A stretch of DNA of 64,000 nt from Edaphochlamys debaryana (taxonomy: Eukaryota > Chlorophyta > Chlorophyceae > Chlamydomonadales): assembly GCA_016858145.1 (NCBI GenBank), contig JAEHOE010000090.1:186001-250000 (forward strand). The letters are read 5' to 3'. A program made the translations under genes and the position numbers. Below, piece after piece: positions 1 to 11,800 of this stretch (positions are counted from its first letter, which is position 1; each line of letters begins with the position of its first letter). The notes beneath the pieces were generated by a model, which did no database searches, was not told where the DNA came from, and saw nothing but the letters and a program-made list of their open reading frames with translations.

Positions 1-3000
1 ACCACACGCAGATCGGCGTGTGCAGATTCTACGTGAGCGGTTGGATCTTGGATCTTGGATCTTGGAAGTTGGGCCGTGTGCGTGATCAGAACGTCCCTGT
101 GGCTAGCGTCTGGGGCCAGGGTGCCTTGCGCTGGGCATCGCTCCCCGCACCGAGTCCCCTCAGAACCTCGTGTTCCGGTTACTTGGACACCCCTTCAGGA
201 CGCCGGCCCCCCAGAGATCCAAATCGATCTCGTTCCCCTGCCTCCTCCATGTCAGGTCGCCTACCGGTACCCGGGCTCTGACCAGGTCTCTGACCAGGTC
301 TCATTCCCTGAGCCACCCGTCCCCCCGCATTCCTTGCCGACACCCCCAACCCCCCTCCCTTCCTCGCTGCTACCCACCCCCGTACCCCCTCCTTGCCCCC
401 CCCCCTGACCTGTCAGGTGGCCTACCAGGGCTCCGACAACGCCACCCTCGCCGCCCTGCGCCGCCTGCCCATGGTGCGGCCGCTGCTGGCGGCGCCGCCC
501 TTCGCCCCCGTGGGGGTGCTGCGGGAGTGGGCCAGGTACACGAGGGACCACGAGGGCGCGCGGAGGCCGGGCAACCACCGGCTGATGGCAATGCAGGTGG
601 GGCACTCGGGCAGTGGCGTCGGGGCAGATAATCGGGATACTCAGGGATACTTGAGATACCGGTAAGTTGGACAGTAGCGGAGGCCGGGCAACCACCGGCT
701 GATGGCGATGCAGGTGGGTGGGGCACTCGGGCCGGGTCGTCGAGACAGATAGATAGCCAGAGGATAATCGGTAAAAGTTGGGATACTGATGATGCTTTGC
801 GGGCTTGGCGGCAGCGGAGGCTTGTGCCGATGCAGGTGAGGCACGTGGGCAGGGGCGCTGAATTTGAGGGCCCCGGCGCCCCCGCTGTGCGGCACTACGC
901 CCCGTTGTCTATACTACACCCCACAGTGACTTAGAAGAGTCGCTCCTTTCCCCACCCCCCGCACAGGACTTCTGCGGCCGCATGGCCTGCCGCCTGGCCG
1001 CGGAGGAGGGCATGCACTGGCTCGCGCACATTGACGTGGACGAGCTCGTACTCCCAGGCACGTGCCGTACGGCACAATCGTGACGTGTTGTAGGGCGTAC
1101 GCCGTGCCAACTCTCCCGCCGATCCGCCGGCTGTGGGCGGCACACGTCATCCCTGTGTGATTGCATCGCCCCGGCGAGCCTCGCCTCACGATCTTCACCG
1201 CTGTCTTCATTCCATAGCTCGCTTAGGACTTTTGATGCAATGCGGGATGCGGGGATGCGGGAGGCACACCCTTGTACTCATGTGCCTTACCTCTACTGTC
1301 ACTTCTTGCCGCGCCCCCCCATGCCTTCGTTCAGCCACCACGCTCCAGGCTGACCTGGATGCCGTACCCACGTGGGCGTCGTACATCAAGATGCACAACC
1401 ACGAAGCACTGGTCGAGTCGGTCGACGTGGTCAACAAGGTTGGTTGGTTGGGTGGTTGGTTGGGTGGTTGTTCAACTGATTGGCGGTCAAGGTGGCTGGC
1501 TTATGAGAAAGCGGTCTGGTTTGGGGATCGGCGAGGGACTGACAGTGGCTTCCCACCCACTTCTGCCGCCCCATGCAGTACGAGGAGGTCACTCTTTTCA
1601 AGTGAGGCGGGGGCTTGTGAGGGCCGTGAGGGCAGGGCCGGGCTGGACTCTCGAGGCGGTTGGGCGTGACGCGGCGGCGCCCCTTTGGCCGGTCCACGCC
1701 ATGCGGCTCCTCTCAACAATGTTCATCCTTAGGGGTCCAGCCCGGCTCCTCTTGCGTCCGGGCATGACCGGCCATGTCCGGCTTGCGCCCCGTCACATGG
1801 CCCATTCCCCCGCAGCAGCACCCCGTGGACCCCCGCCCTACGACGCCTCCCCCCGACGCCTCCCCCCGACCTCCCCCCCCCGACCCCCCCCCCCCCCCCC
1901 GATGCCTCCCCCCCTGGTCCCGCCAGGACGCATGAGGCCACCATGCCCCCTAAGCCGTACACCTTCGACTTCCGTACCGGCACCCGAGAGTCCGTATTCC
2001 TGGTGCGGCGGGTGTACGGCAGGGTGTGTGGGGCGTTGTGGGGTGGGACTCCGACCTCCGGGCTCTAAACCTGTGCGCACCTCTTCCATCCCTGCTTGTC
2101 CTGCAATCTTGCAATCCTACAATCGCCATCTCGCCTCTGCCACCTCCTCTCACCCCAAAGCTCTACTACAACGGGAAGTCCATTGTGAGGACCGACCAGG
2201 GCCCGGTCAGGCCCTGGGGCCCGCACGACTTCATGGGAGAGGCCCACGAGAGGTGGGCCTGGGCCTGGGCTTGGATAGAGGCGAGAGGCTGCTCTGCGCG
2301 TACAGCATAGGTGACAAGAACAGCGCGTTAGGGGTGATGCAGCATATTGTACAGCATAGGTCAAGAGCACAAGCGAAGCCTGCATGCAACAGGTCTGAAT
2401 GGCGACATGAACCGGGCTGTGTCGGGCCTGTGGGGGCCCGGGAGGGCCTTCGCCCGCGGCCCGGACCATGAGCTGCTCTGCAGTCTAAACCTGTGCAATC
2501 CTGTCTAAACCTGTGCAAATGGCATGTCGTACTTACGTTCGTGCAAATGGCATCGCACCGCACGTGCTCTCCCAAGTACAAACCCTCAAGCCAGCCCCCC
2601 CTGACCCCTACGCCCTTCCTCCTCTTCCTCCCAATTCCCTTCCTCCTGTTCCTCCTACCCCCTTCCAGATTGAAGCACCCCGTCCACAACGCAGAGGGCA
2701 AGTGGCGCCATGACATCGTGAGCTGATTGGGGGTGGAATGGGGGTTCTCCTGTCGACGTCGGGTTGCCTGCGCCACCACCCGCAATCGCACGCATTTGGC
2801 ACCTGGTCACTCGCCCCATCCCTCACAAACATCCCCAGGGCCGTACCACCGTACTGCACATGCCGTACACGCACTGGCGGGAGCTGATGACTAAGGCGAA
2901 CATCTCCTGCCCGCGGCCCGAGTTCCGGGAGGCGGCGCTGCGGCTGAACGGCAAGAAGGTGGGGATCTGCTCGATCTGGATGATGGCCTGTACGGGCGTA

Positions 3001-4223
3001 CGGCACATCATGGCCGTTTATGCCCGTCGTACAACAAGGCTTGGGTTGGGCTTGGGTTGGGCGGGTTGGGCGACGGGGTAAGAACCCTTGCCGCAAAACC
3101 CAGGGGTCTTCCCCTTGCCGCAAAACCCCTTGCCTCCGCCACACACCCCTTTCCTTCACCTCCCCCCTTTCCTCGACCCTCCTCACAGCTGTCCGAGTGC
3201 CTGACCATGCCGGTGGACCGAGCGGCCTCCCTCCTCCCCACCTCCCTTGCCTCCCCCCCCCTCTTACCTCCCCCCCTCTCCCCCCCTGACAGCTGTCCGA
3301 GTGCCTGACCATGCCGGTGGACCGAGCGGCCTCCCTCCTCCCCACCTCCCTTGCCTCCCCCCCCCCTCTTACCTCCCCCCCTCTCCCCCCCTGACAGCTG
3401 TCCGAGTGCCTGACCATGCCGGTGGACCGAGCGGCCTCCCTCCTCCCCACCTCCCTTGCCTCCCCCCCCCTCTTACCTCCCCCCCTCTCCCCCCCCTGAC
3501 AGCTGTCCGAGTGCTTGACCATGCCGGTGGACCGAGCGGCCTTCGTCGCCGCGGCGCGGGGCGAGGCGGCAGCGGAGGCGTACTGGGTGACGGAGATGCT
3601 GCTGAGCGAGGGGGCGGTGCGGGGCTGGAGGAAGGTGCGTGCATGGTGCCGGTGGGGTGCGTGGGCATGTGTGGAGGCAGCCGGGGCACTTGAAAGGTGC
3701 TGGAAGGTTGGGAGTGGTGGGATTCATGCGGCCCCTCACACAGTTGCCCCGCCCCCGCTTCGCCCGTGCAGTACTGCCAGGTGTACCGCAACGTTAGTCA
3801 TCTGAAGCACCTGTTGGTGTCGTACGGCCTGGCGCGGCGGGAGCTGGGGCCGCAGCAGGTGGGATGCTTGAGCTGCCCTGGGGCGGGGGGCCGGGCTACT
3901 GGAACCGGATTTCGATAAAGAGGTTCCTGGATCCTGGATTTCCTGGATCCTGGATTTGAAGCGATCCAGGAGCACAGACGTCGATCCACCAGAGCCGTGG
4001 GATGGAAAGTTCATGGTCAACGCATGAGAAGCAGGTTCGGTTTCCCCCTGCCTGACACCCCCCCCCCCCATCTCCCTCCCCCTCCCCTTCCCCCCCCCCC
4101 TGTCAGGTGCTCCGGGCGCATGAGATAGCCATCCGAGACATCGCTGAGCGCATGGGCGTACGGCACGCCGTACAACCGCCTCCGGAACCCGCCAAGAGCA
4201 TGGGGGAGGTAGCCCAAACCTGA
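1..4223 (+). CDS. Glycosyltransferase family 92/DUF23-like protein, 5' part outside or unresolved
   Basis: Eleven exons join in phase: 417-596, 967-1047, 1349-1438, 1579-1601, 1927-2023, 2161-2252, 2669-2717, 2839-2958, 3503-3634, 3772-3858 and 4107-4223 (TGA), giving 355 codons in the window. The start codon is not seen; anything before 417 is intron or lies outside. The diagnostic stretch is HIDVDELV (about 1018-1047), the DxD-type nucleotide-sugar/metal motif of GT92 and Glyco_tranf_2_4 enzymes, followed by family-like segments GKSIVR and PWGPHDFMGEAHE. Such enzymes are usually Golgi or ER type II membrane proteins that transfer a sugar to glycans; the acceptor here is unknown. The donor of the second exon (GTACTC at 1048) is weak and is chosen because it keeps phase. 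Several exon edges are duplicated in flanking introns. Another DUF23-like family is possible. Confidence 0.68.
3189..3535 (+). repeat. Four tandem copies of a 3' splice site plus exon start
   Basis: The junction CAG followed by CTGTCCGAGTGC begins exons at 3189, 3293, 3398 and 3503, spaced 104, 105 and 105 bp. Each copy holds about 45 bp of exon and 60 bp of C-rich intron. Only the last runs into a complete exon (3503-3634, 44 codons, in phase on both sides). The first three diverge into C-rich intron after the GAGCGGCC segment, so they look like decoy acceptors. Confidence 0.9.
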
Positions 4224-5834
4224 TACTACAAGGCCCCCTACCGTGACAGTGTAGGGGCATCAGCGTCAGGGGCCAGGGGGCGTGATCGGGGCAACACAAA
4301 TAGCCCCTGCACGCCCCTTGGTGAACGTTACACCACCAAGCATCATAATCGGTGCGGACATCAGAGGAGCGTCTTGACACGCTAATTCGTGACAGCTTGG
4401 GGCAACCAAGCAAGACGGTGTGGGCGGGTGAGGGCTGATGGGCCAGGAGGCGACGGGCGGGGGACGACGCACAAAGTAAGCAGCATGACGTACCACGATG
4501 GGGGGCTCTGCTTGGGTGGCGGCGGTGGATGATGCCTGAGGCTGCGTCACCGGATTGCCGTAGAGTACGGCAGGACGTTGGTACCACGGAGCATTTGTGA
4601 TGCACGGTGGCACGACGGAGGACAGCCGCCAGAGCCAGGGAGAGAGGGGAGACAGGGGAGACTGTACACGGGGTGTGTGGCTATGGGTGCAGGCAGGCGC
4701 ATGCCGATGAGGCTGGGTGGAGGGCCAGGAGGCGAGTCTTAGCGGCAGGCAACGACGCCCAAGCCAACATGACGTCCAACACGAGTGGATCATGCAGGAG
4801 GCTGTGTACTGATTGACGCGGGGGGCTGTGTCATGATTGACGCGGGTCATACAATGGCTGTGGGGTGCAGTCAGGGGGTCGGAGGGCAGAGCCTCCACGT
4901 GATGCACAAGCAGCAAGGCACCAAGGCTACCGGTATCTAGCACCACACGGAGCGGTCCACGGGGTAGATGCTGAAGGTGATGCAGCTGAGCGGCGCCGGC
5001 GAACAGCGCTGTTGCAATGGTAGGACGACAGGACAGGGCAGGGCAGGCATGGCCTGTGGGTTGTGGAGCGGAGGCTTGCTGGCGCTAGACGGCGCACGCA
5101 CGCATGCACTGTGTATGCGAGCCAGGTGCAGCATGCGGCTGCAGGACTCGCAGGTGCGCCGCGGCAGCTGGGGGCGGCGGCGGGTGGAGGCTGTAGGGCC
5201 CCTGCTCGGGGGAGTCGCCGCCGGCTGTGGGCAGGCATGGGACCACACGTCCGACGCGTCCCTCGGTACCGCTCGGAAGCCTTCAGGGTTCAGGTGCAGC
5301 CACAATCAAAACCAGTCTGTCTATCGGCCGCAAGACATGCGCAAGCTGACTCTGTGACATGCAACGCACGTAGCGAACGCCCCTACACCCTCGCTACCCC
5401 CCCGTGACCACACACCTTGGTACTCTTGATTCACCCTTCAAATGCCCTGCAAGGGGCCCCAAAGAACTGCCTACCCGGGCTCACCACTGCGGCGGCCCCG
5501 CCCGTCACCCCACCACGCCGCTAGGAGGCCCAGCAGAGGCCCAACCGGCCCCACTACCGAGCCCACGGTCGCTCCCACAAAAGCCCATCACCACGCGTGC
5601 AGCTATAGGAAGCCTAGCCGAGGTACAGCGACCGGGGCCTTCCATCCAGGCATACGGCACAGCCGGCACCGGGGCAAAGGTCTGCGCAACGCAACGCCTG
5701 CTGTCCGCACGGCAAACCTCCAAATCCCCTCCGTACGCCGGCCCCCTCTTACAAAGCTCCCGCATGATCATACGAGAGGGGCAGCCGTGCGCCCACGCCT
5801 AGCTTCACAAACTAACACCGCATGCAACCTCCTT
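4224..5834. other. Convergent intergenic region
   Basis: This lies between the stop of the glycosyltransferase-like gene (+) and the stop of the GH31 gene (-), so it should hold two 3' UTRs. No coding exon with family similarity or consistent splice phases was seen. A short direct repeat TGATTGACGCGGG occurs near 4811 and 4834. Confidence 0.6.
5749..5753 (-). promoter_or_regulatory. Candidate polyadenylation signal (TGTAA) of the GH31 gene
   Basis: TGTAA, the usual polyadenylation signal of chlorophyte green algae, reads on the minus strand about 80 bases past the GH31 stop codon. The motif is short, so position is the only support. Confidence 0.45.
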
Positions 5835-8800
5835 TTAGGCCGCCACGATCTCGACCGTCCAGTCGTGTGAGACGGGCAGGTCGGGCTTGCGCAGCACCAG
5901 GGCGTTCTCGGCTTGGGCCGCCAGCATGGACAGCGGCCCCGCCTCCAGCGGCACCGTGTGCTTGCCCCCGATGACGGCCTTGTAGCCGCGGCGCGCGGGC
6001 GGCAGGCCCAGGAAGACCACTCGCTCCACGGTGAGGGGCAGCGTGAGGGTGCCGGCCGGCAGCCCCGGCTCCTGGTGGGCCGTGGAGGTGAGCTTCATGC
6101 CCTTGAACGTGAAGTCCCTGGGGAGGGGTGGGGTTGGGGTGGAAGGAAGGGGTGGGTTGGGCTGAAGGGATGTGGGTCAGGGGTGTGTGGAGCGTAGGGT
6201 GGGTAAGCAACGGTGCGAGGGGCTGCGCATGCCACCCCGAGGGTTGCGGGTTGAGGCTGGGTGAACATCGGCGTGAGCCCTCCCTCACGACTGCGTTCTG
6301 CGGAGCCGGACTCCTTGCGTCGTGCACACCTCTCACCGCCTCCCCATTCCGTGACCACCCCCGCCTGGCCCCCCACCTGTGCAGGTAGTCCCCGCGCGTG
6401 AAAGCGAAGGTGCGGCCGTCGTCGGCGTACAGGGAGCCGGCCGCCTCGCCCTTGTCGTCCAGGGCCACGACCAGGGTGTAGGGGTCGTTGGCCTTTGGGG
6501 GGGGGAGGGTTGAGAGGGAGGGAGGGTGGGTGGGTGAGGGTTGAGGGGGCCGGGTTGAGAGGTTGACGGGGTCTCGGTTGAGTTGTGGATGAGGGGTAAG
6601 CAAGGGCGAAGCGGCCGAAGCCTGTAGCAGCAGGTTGAGCGACCGGCCTCTGCTGGCGCCATGAGTTTCGGACAAGCCCCCACAAGCCCTTCCGACGCCC
6701 GCCAGAGCCCGGCTGCCAGCCCCCGCGGCCCTCACCTGCGCGGCGGTGCTGCGGCGCGGGCGCTCCCTCCGCGGCACGATGTTGCCTCCGCGGTAGTAGA
6801 CGGGGATACCGTCTAGCGTGACCTGCGGGGGCGGGGAAGGGTTGGGCGGAGGGGTGGGGCAGGTTAGGGTTCGGCAGTGCATCCTCGAGCCCCATCTCCT
6901 CGCTTACCTTCCCACCCACGCACTCGTACGCGGTTGCCGTTGGCCCGTCCAGCTCTAAACCCCAGCCTCACTACGCCCCGCCCCAATCTCCCGCCCCCCA
7001 CGCCCACTCCCGTCCACCCAACTACCGCCGCCCAACCTGCACGTGTTAGCGCATGGCCCGTGCAGCCACAGACCCCAGCCTTTACCCTTCCACAACCCCC
7101 CTCTCCCTCTCCCTCACTTTTCATCCCACCCACCCGCCTGCACTCGGTGGCCCTTGGCCCGTCCAACTACAGACCCCAGGCTCGTCCCGCCCCGCCCATG
7201 CTTCCCGCCCGCCGGGTTTACCCTCTTCCAACTGCCTTTCGCCCCCCCCCCCGCCTCACCCCTCACACACGCACCTGCACTCGGTGGCTCTTGGTGCGGG
7301 GGGGCACCATGGCGCCCGTCAGCGCGTCGTACCAGCGCGCCCCCTGGGGGAGCGTCACGTCCACGCTGCTGGCCCCCGCCGCCGACACGGGCTTCACCAG
7401 CATGGCGGAGCCCAGCATGAACTCCTCATCCACGGCGAACAGCTCTGGGGTGGGGGATGGGGTGGGTGGGCAGGGGTGGATAATGAGGATTGCAATAGCG
7501 ATAACTAGAGAGAGGGAAGGAGCTTGGGGCAGAGCCCAGCATGAACTCCTCGTCCACAGCAAACAGCTCTGGCGGGTGGCGAGAGCATCAGGCAACGGGA
7601 CAACTCAGGACCGCATAAGCTTGTGCGGTGAAGCGCGGCGAAGTGAGTTCCGCGTCCCGTCCGCGCTTTCCGCGTCCCCATCCGTTGACAGGCTCACCGC
7701 GCAAGCGTACCCAGCCCCCTGCCCCCCCCCCCACTCCCTCTACCCCGCCTACCCTCGGCCTCGGGGAATTCGTACCACAGCGGGCGCAGGATGGGCAGGC
7801 CCGAGGTGTTGGCGGCGCGGAAGAGCGTGTAGATGTACGGCAGCATGGCGTATCGCCCGCGGATGGCTGTACGGCAGGGCGCGGGCGGGAGGCAGCACGG
7901 AACCCATGAGGTTGTTGCGCCACCCAACAAATGCGCACGTGCACACGTGTACGCTGATCCGTGTCATGTCCTGTTGCTGTGTGCCTCAACGATACACGCG
8001 CCGCCCCCTGCGCGGCCCCCCATGCCGGCCCCTGCGGAGACGCAAGCAGCCAAACAGCCAGGGGCGTGCACGTTCCCGCGCACACGCACCTGTGCGGATG
8101 CGCGCGGTGGTCTCCGGTCCGAAGAGCCAGGGCTCGCGGCGCTGCGTCTCCAGGTGGGCGTGGCCGCGGAAGAAGGGGTAGAAGATGCCCACCTGGTACC
8201 AACTGATGGGGGGGGGAGGAGAGGGGGTTAGGGGGGGGGATGGGGAGAGGGGGTAGGGGGAGAGGGTGGGGTAGGGAGGAAGAAGGGGTAGAAGATGCCC
8301 ACCTGGTACCAGCTGGGGGGGGGGGGGGTTAGGGGGATAGAGGGGGGTAGGGGTATGTGTGCTGAGCGGCAGGTTGGCGGGGGGAGGGCGGGGGGAGGGG
8401 CCGGGAGAGGGAAGCCGCTCCGCCCAGCCGGCAGCAGCACCCTGCCCCGCCCTGGCCGGTCCTCTCCTCTGCTGACACTGCCCGCACTCATCAACACGAG
8501 CTCGGGCCCTGGCTCAACGGGGGCCGGCCCTCATGCCAAGCCTCCCCAGGGGCTCTGCCGCCTGTTCCCCTCCTCCATTGTGCACATGGGGGCTCGCCGC
8601 CGAGCCTGCCCCGCCCCTGCACCTCGACCCTACCGGGGACCCAACCGGAGATCACGTGCATCCCACCCCCCTTCATGCGCTCACCGGGTCATGAGCTCGG
8701 CGTCGGGGTTGCCGAAGAAGCCGCCCACGTCAGCGCCCGAGTACGGCAGCCCCGTGAGGCCGAGGGTGAGCAGCATGGGCACAGACACCTGTTGGGGGTG

Positions 8801-11800
8801 GGTGGGTGCGTGGGTGGTTGGGGTGGTTGGGGTGGAAGTGGGGTATCTAAAGCTGAGCGGGAGAGCGTCACCCGAGAAAGAAAAGCGTAGCTTGCGTAGG
8901 TGTGCGGTGGGGGTGGGGGACGAGCATTGGGGACGAGAATTGGAGAGATCGAGGGGCACAGCGCCGGAGGCAGAGCCGGGAGCGCGACGACGGCCGCCCT
9001 GGGGCTCCTGAGCCGGGCGGGGGGGGAACCCCGCCACAGCCCCAGTACCCTCTGATGACCCAACCCCCTGCCTTCCCTACCTTGAGATGGGACCACTGCG
9101 CGGCGTTGTCGCCCGTCCAGATGGGACCCACGCGCTGGGTGCCTGGGTGGGTGGGTGGGGGGCGGTACATGTAAGTGCGGTGAGCAACTGTGCACCGGAC
9201 GCGTTGGGCGCCCATCGCATTCCAGCGGACCAGGGGCGCGGAAAAAGAAAGGGCCGCCTCCTCGACCTAAGGGAGCCGACCTCATTTACGCATGCACGCA
9301 GCGAGTGGAGACTCGAAGCAGCCCTTCAGGAGTTGAACCCATGCTGCTGTTCAAGGTCCCCGAGGCTATCTCACCCACCCCGCACCCACCCGAGAAGAAG
9401 GCGCGGGACAGCACGAAGGGGCGGTCGCCGCTCTCGGGGTTGACGATGCTGCGGGGGTTGGAGGAGAGGGGACCTTGTCACTGCGTGGCCGGCGACAAAG
9501 AGATGACACCTGGCGGGTGGTGCCACGGCCAAAGCCGGATGCGGCCAACCAGCCGCTAACTGCCAACTGTACGGACCTGCCGCGCAGCTTGAGCCCCTCG
9601 GCGGTTGCCATGTGGTAGTAGATGCCGTACAGGTTGTGGTTGTCGCGGTGCTCCACGCCGCCGAAGTGGATGTTGTCCTTCTGCATCGTGATCTGCGGTT
9701 GGCGGTTGACGGTTGGGAGGTTGAGCGTGAAGGGAATTAACCCATCCTTCTATCCTTCCTGCCCCGGGCCCACCCCAGGCCCCAAACCCCGGGCCCACCT
9801 CGGGCCCGTTGAAGACGGACGGCTCGTTCATGTCGTTCCAGATGTACAGGTGCTTGGTGCTGCCCTGGTACTTGTCCAGCGTGAACTGCTCGGCCCACCA
9901 GGAGCGAACCGCGGGGCTGGTCACGTCCAGATAGGAGGACTGGCCGGGCCAGCACCACCTGGGGGAGGGAGGGCACAGAGGACAGGGGAGCGGATCACAA
10001 GAAGGGAAGAGCTCGGACGGCCAACTCTCTCGCCCGCCACACCGTACAATCCCCACGTTCGATCCCATCTCCCTCACCCGTCGAAGTCGTTGTTGTACTT
10101 GTTCTTGACGAAGTGACCGGCCTTCTCCGCCTCGCTGAAGACGTAGTAGGCGTGGTCGCGCTTCACGTGCGGGTCCACGATGGTCACCATCTCACGCCCG
10201 CGGCTGGCCACGTCCTCCTGCGGGGGGTGGTGGAGAGGGGGTGGTGTGAGGTGGTGAGGGGCAGGGACGGGTGAGGGGTGGTGTGAGGTGGTGAGGGGTG
10301 ACGGGTGAGCCGGTGCAGGGTAGTAAGAGATGCGTGAGGGTTGCCTCTGCCGCAGCTGGCCACGCCCTTCTTTGATTGGGTCGCCTCGGCCATGCAGGGG
10401 GGCGCTGCTCAGGCGCCCCCTTCGCTGCACCCAGCCTAGCCCAGGCCAGCCCTGCCCAACCCCGGAGCCGCTTGCCTGCATGGGGATGGGGTTGGGGAAG
10501 ACGCTGCTGTCCCAGGTGAGGTACCTGCGAGGGCGGGGAGAGAAGGGCACGTCAGTTGGAGCGCCTGTGCAGGCTGGATTCTGGAGCCACAGCCCCAAAG
10601 GGAAGCCGCTGCACCCGCTGTTGCGAGCTGCCGTGACCGCTCGACTGCCGACCCTCTTCTCGCCCTGCGCCGTTCGCTTCCGCTCACCGCTTGCCGTTGG
10701 TGTGCTCGATGTCGAGCCACAGCACGTCGTACGGGATGGCGTGCTCGTCGAAGCCGCCGTCAACCGCCTTGACGTCCGCCTCGTCCTTGTAGTTCCAGCG
10801 GCACTGGATCGGGGGGGGGGGGCCAATGGGGCCCGGTCAATAGGTGGAGCCCCTCACCCTCAGCCTCTGCCCTCGGCATCCCCGATAGCCCAGCCCCTGC
10901 CCCGGTTTCCACACGCCTCCCGACGGGCCTTCATTTCCGCGACGGACCTGTTGGTAGCCCGTCCGCCCTGGCCTCCTCGTCCTCCCCCCTGCCCATCAAC
11001 GTCCCCTCACCTCGTGGTACCCGCAGCCCTGCAGCCCAGCTCCTGCCCCCGAAGCCTTCCCTCCCCTCCCCTCCCCTAGCCCCTGCCCCTTCCCCTGCCC
11101 CTCCTCCGCTCCCCTCATCCTTCCCCCCACCTCTTCACCTGGTGGTAGCCCCTTCCCTCCCCCCTGCCCCTCCTCCCTTGCCCCCCCCTCCTCACCTGGC
11201 GGTCGCCTCTCCCCTCGCCCTCCCCTATCCCCCCCTTCCCCCTCACCTGGTGGTAGCCCAGCGAGAAGAGCTGCGGCAGGGCGGTGGTGCCCGCCACCTT
11301 GGCGTAGGAGGCCAGCACTGCGGCGGCCACAGCGGAGAGGAGGAGTCGATTGGCCTTCACACTGGGGTCCACCCCCCCGTTTCCCACTCCATCCCTGTCT
11401 CAGCGCCATTGCCCAAACCCAGAACCAGCCCTGGCGGAGAGCAGGACCAGCCCGGGACCGGCCTCCTCAAGTGAAGCCCTGGACCCGCCTCCCAGTGCGC
11501 CCAGCCCCCAGCCCCCAGGCGGGACCGCAGCCCCCCCGCACGCACCCGCCGGCGCGGAGCCCCCCACAAACACGAACAGGTCCACGATGCCGCTCTCCGT
11601 GATCCACTGCACGGCCGTGTCGCGCCCCGGCTTCACCACGTCCACAAACATCTCAGCGGCGTTGTTCCTGGGGGCGAGGGGGGCATGACATGACCGAAAC
11701 GCCAGGCCAGGGGAGGCGAGGGGCCAGCAGCGGTCTCGCGCCGCCTAACGGTGCCGTTGGCACGCCATGCCTCCTCGCTCCCTGCCGCCGCAGCAGAGGG

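Noticed and set aside
4260..5300. Minus-strand genes suggested by open frames
   Set aside because: Composition is low-complexity, with no domain and no intron structure like the neighbouring genes; this is a convergent 3' region.
9318..9372. Possible tRNA on the minus strand (GGGTTCAACTCC T-loop-like)
   Set aside because: No matching acceptor or anticodon stems could be drawn and it lies in a GH31 intron.
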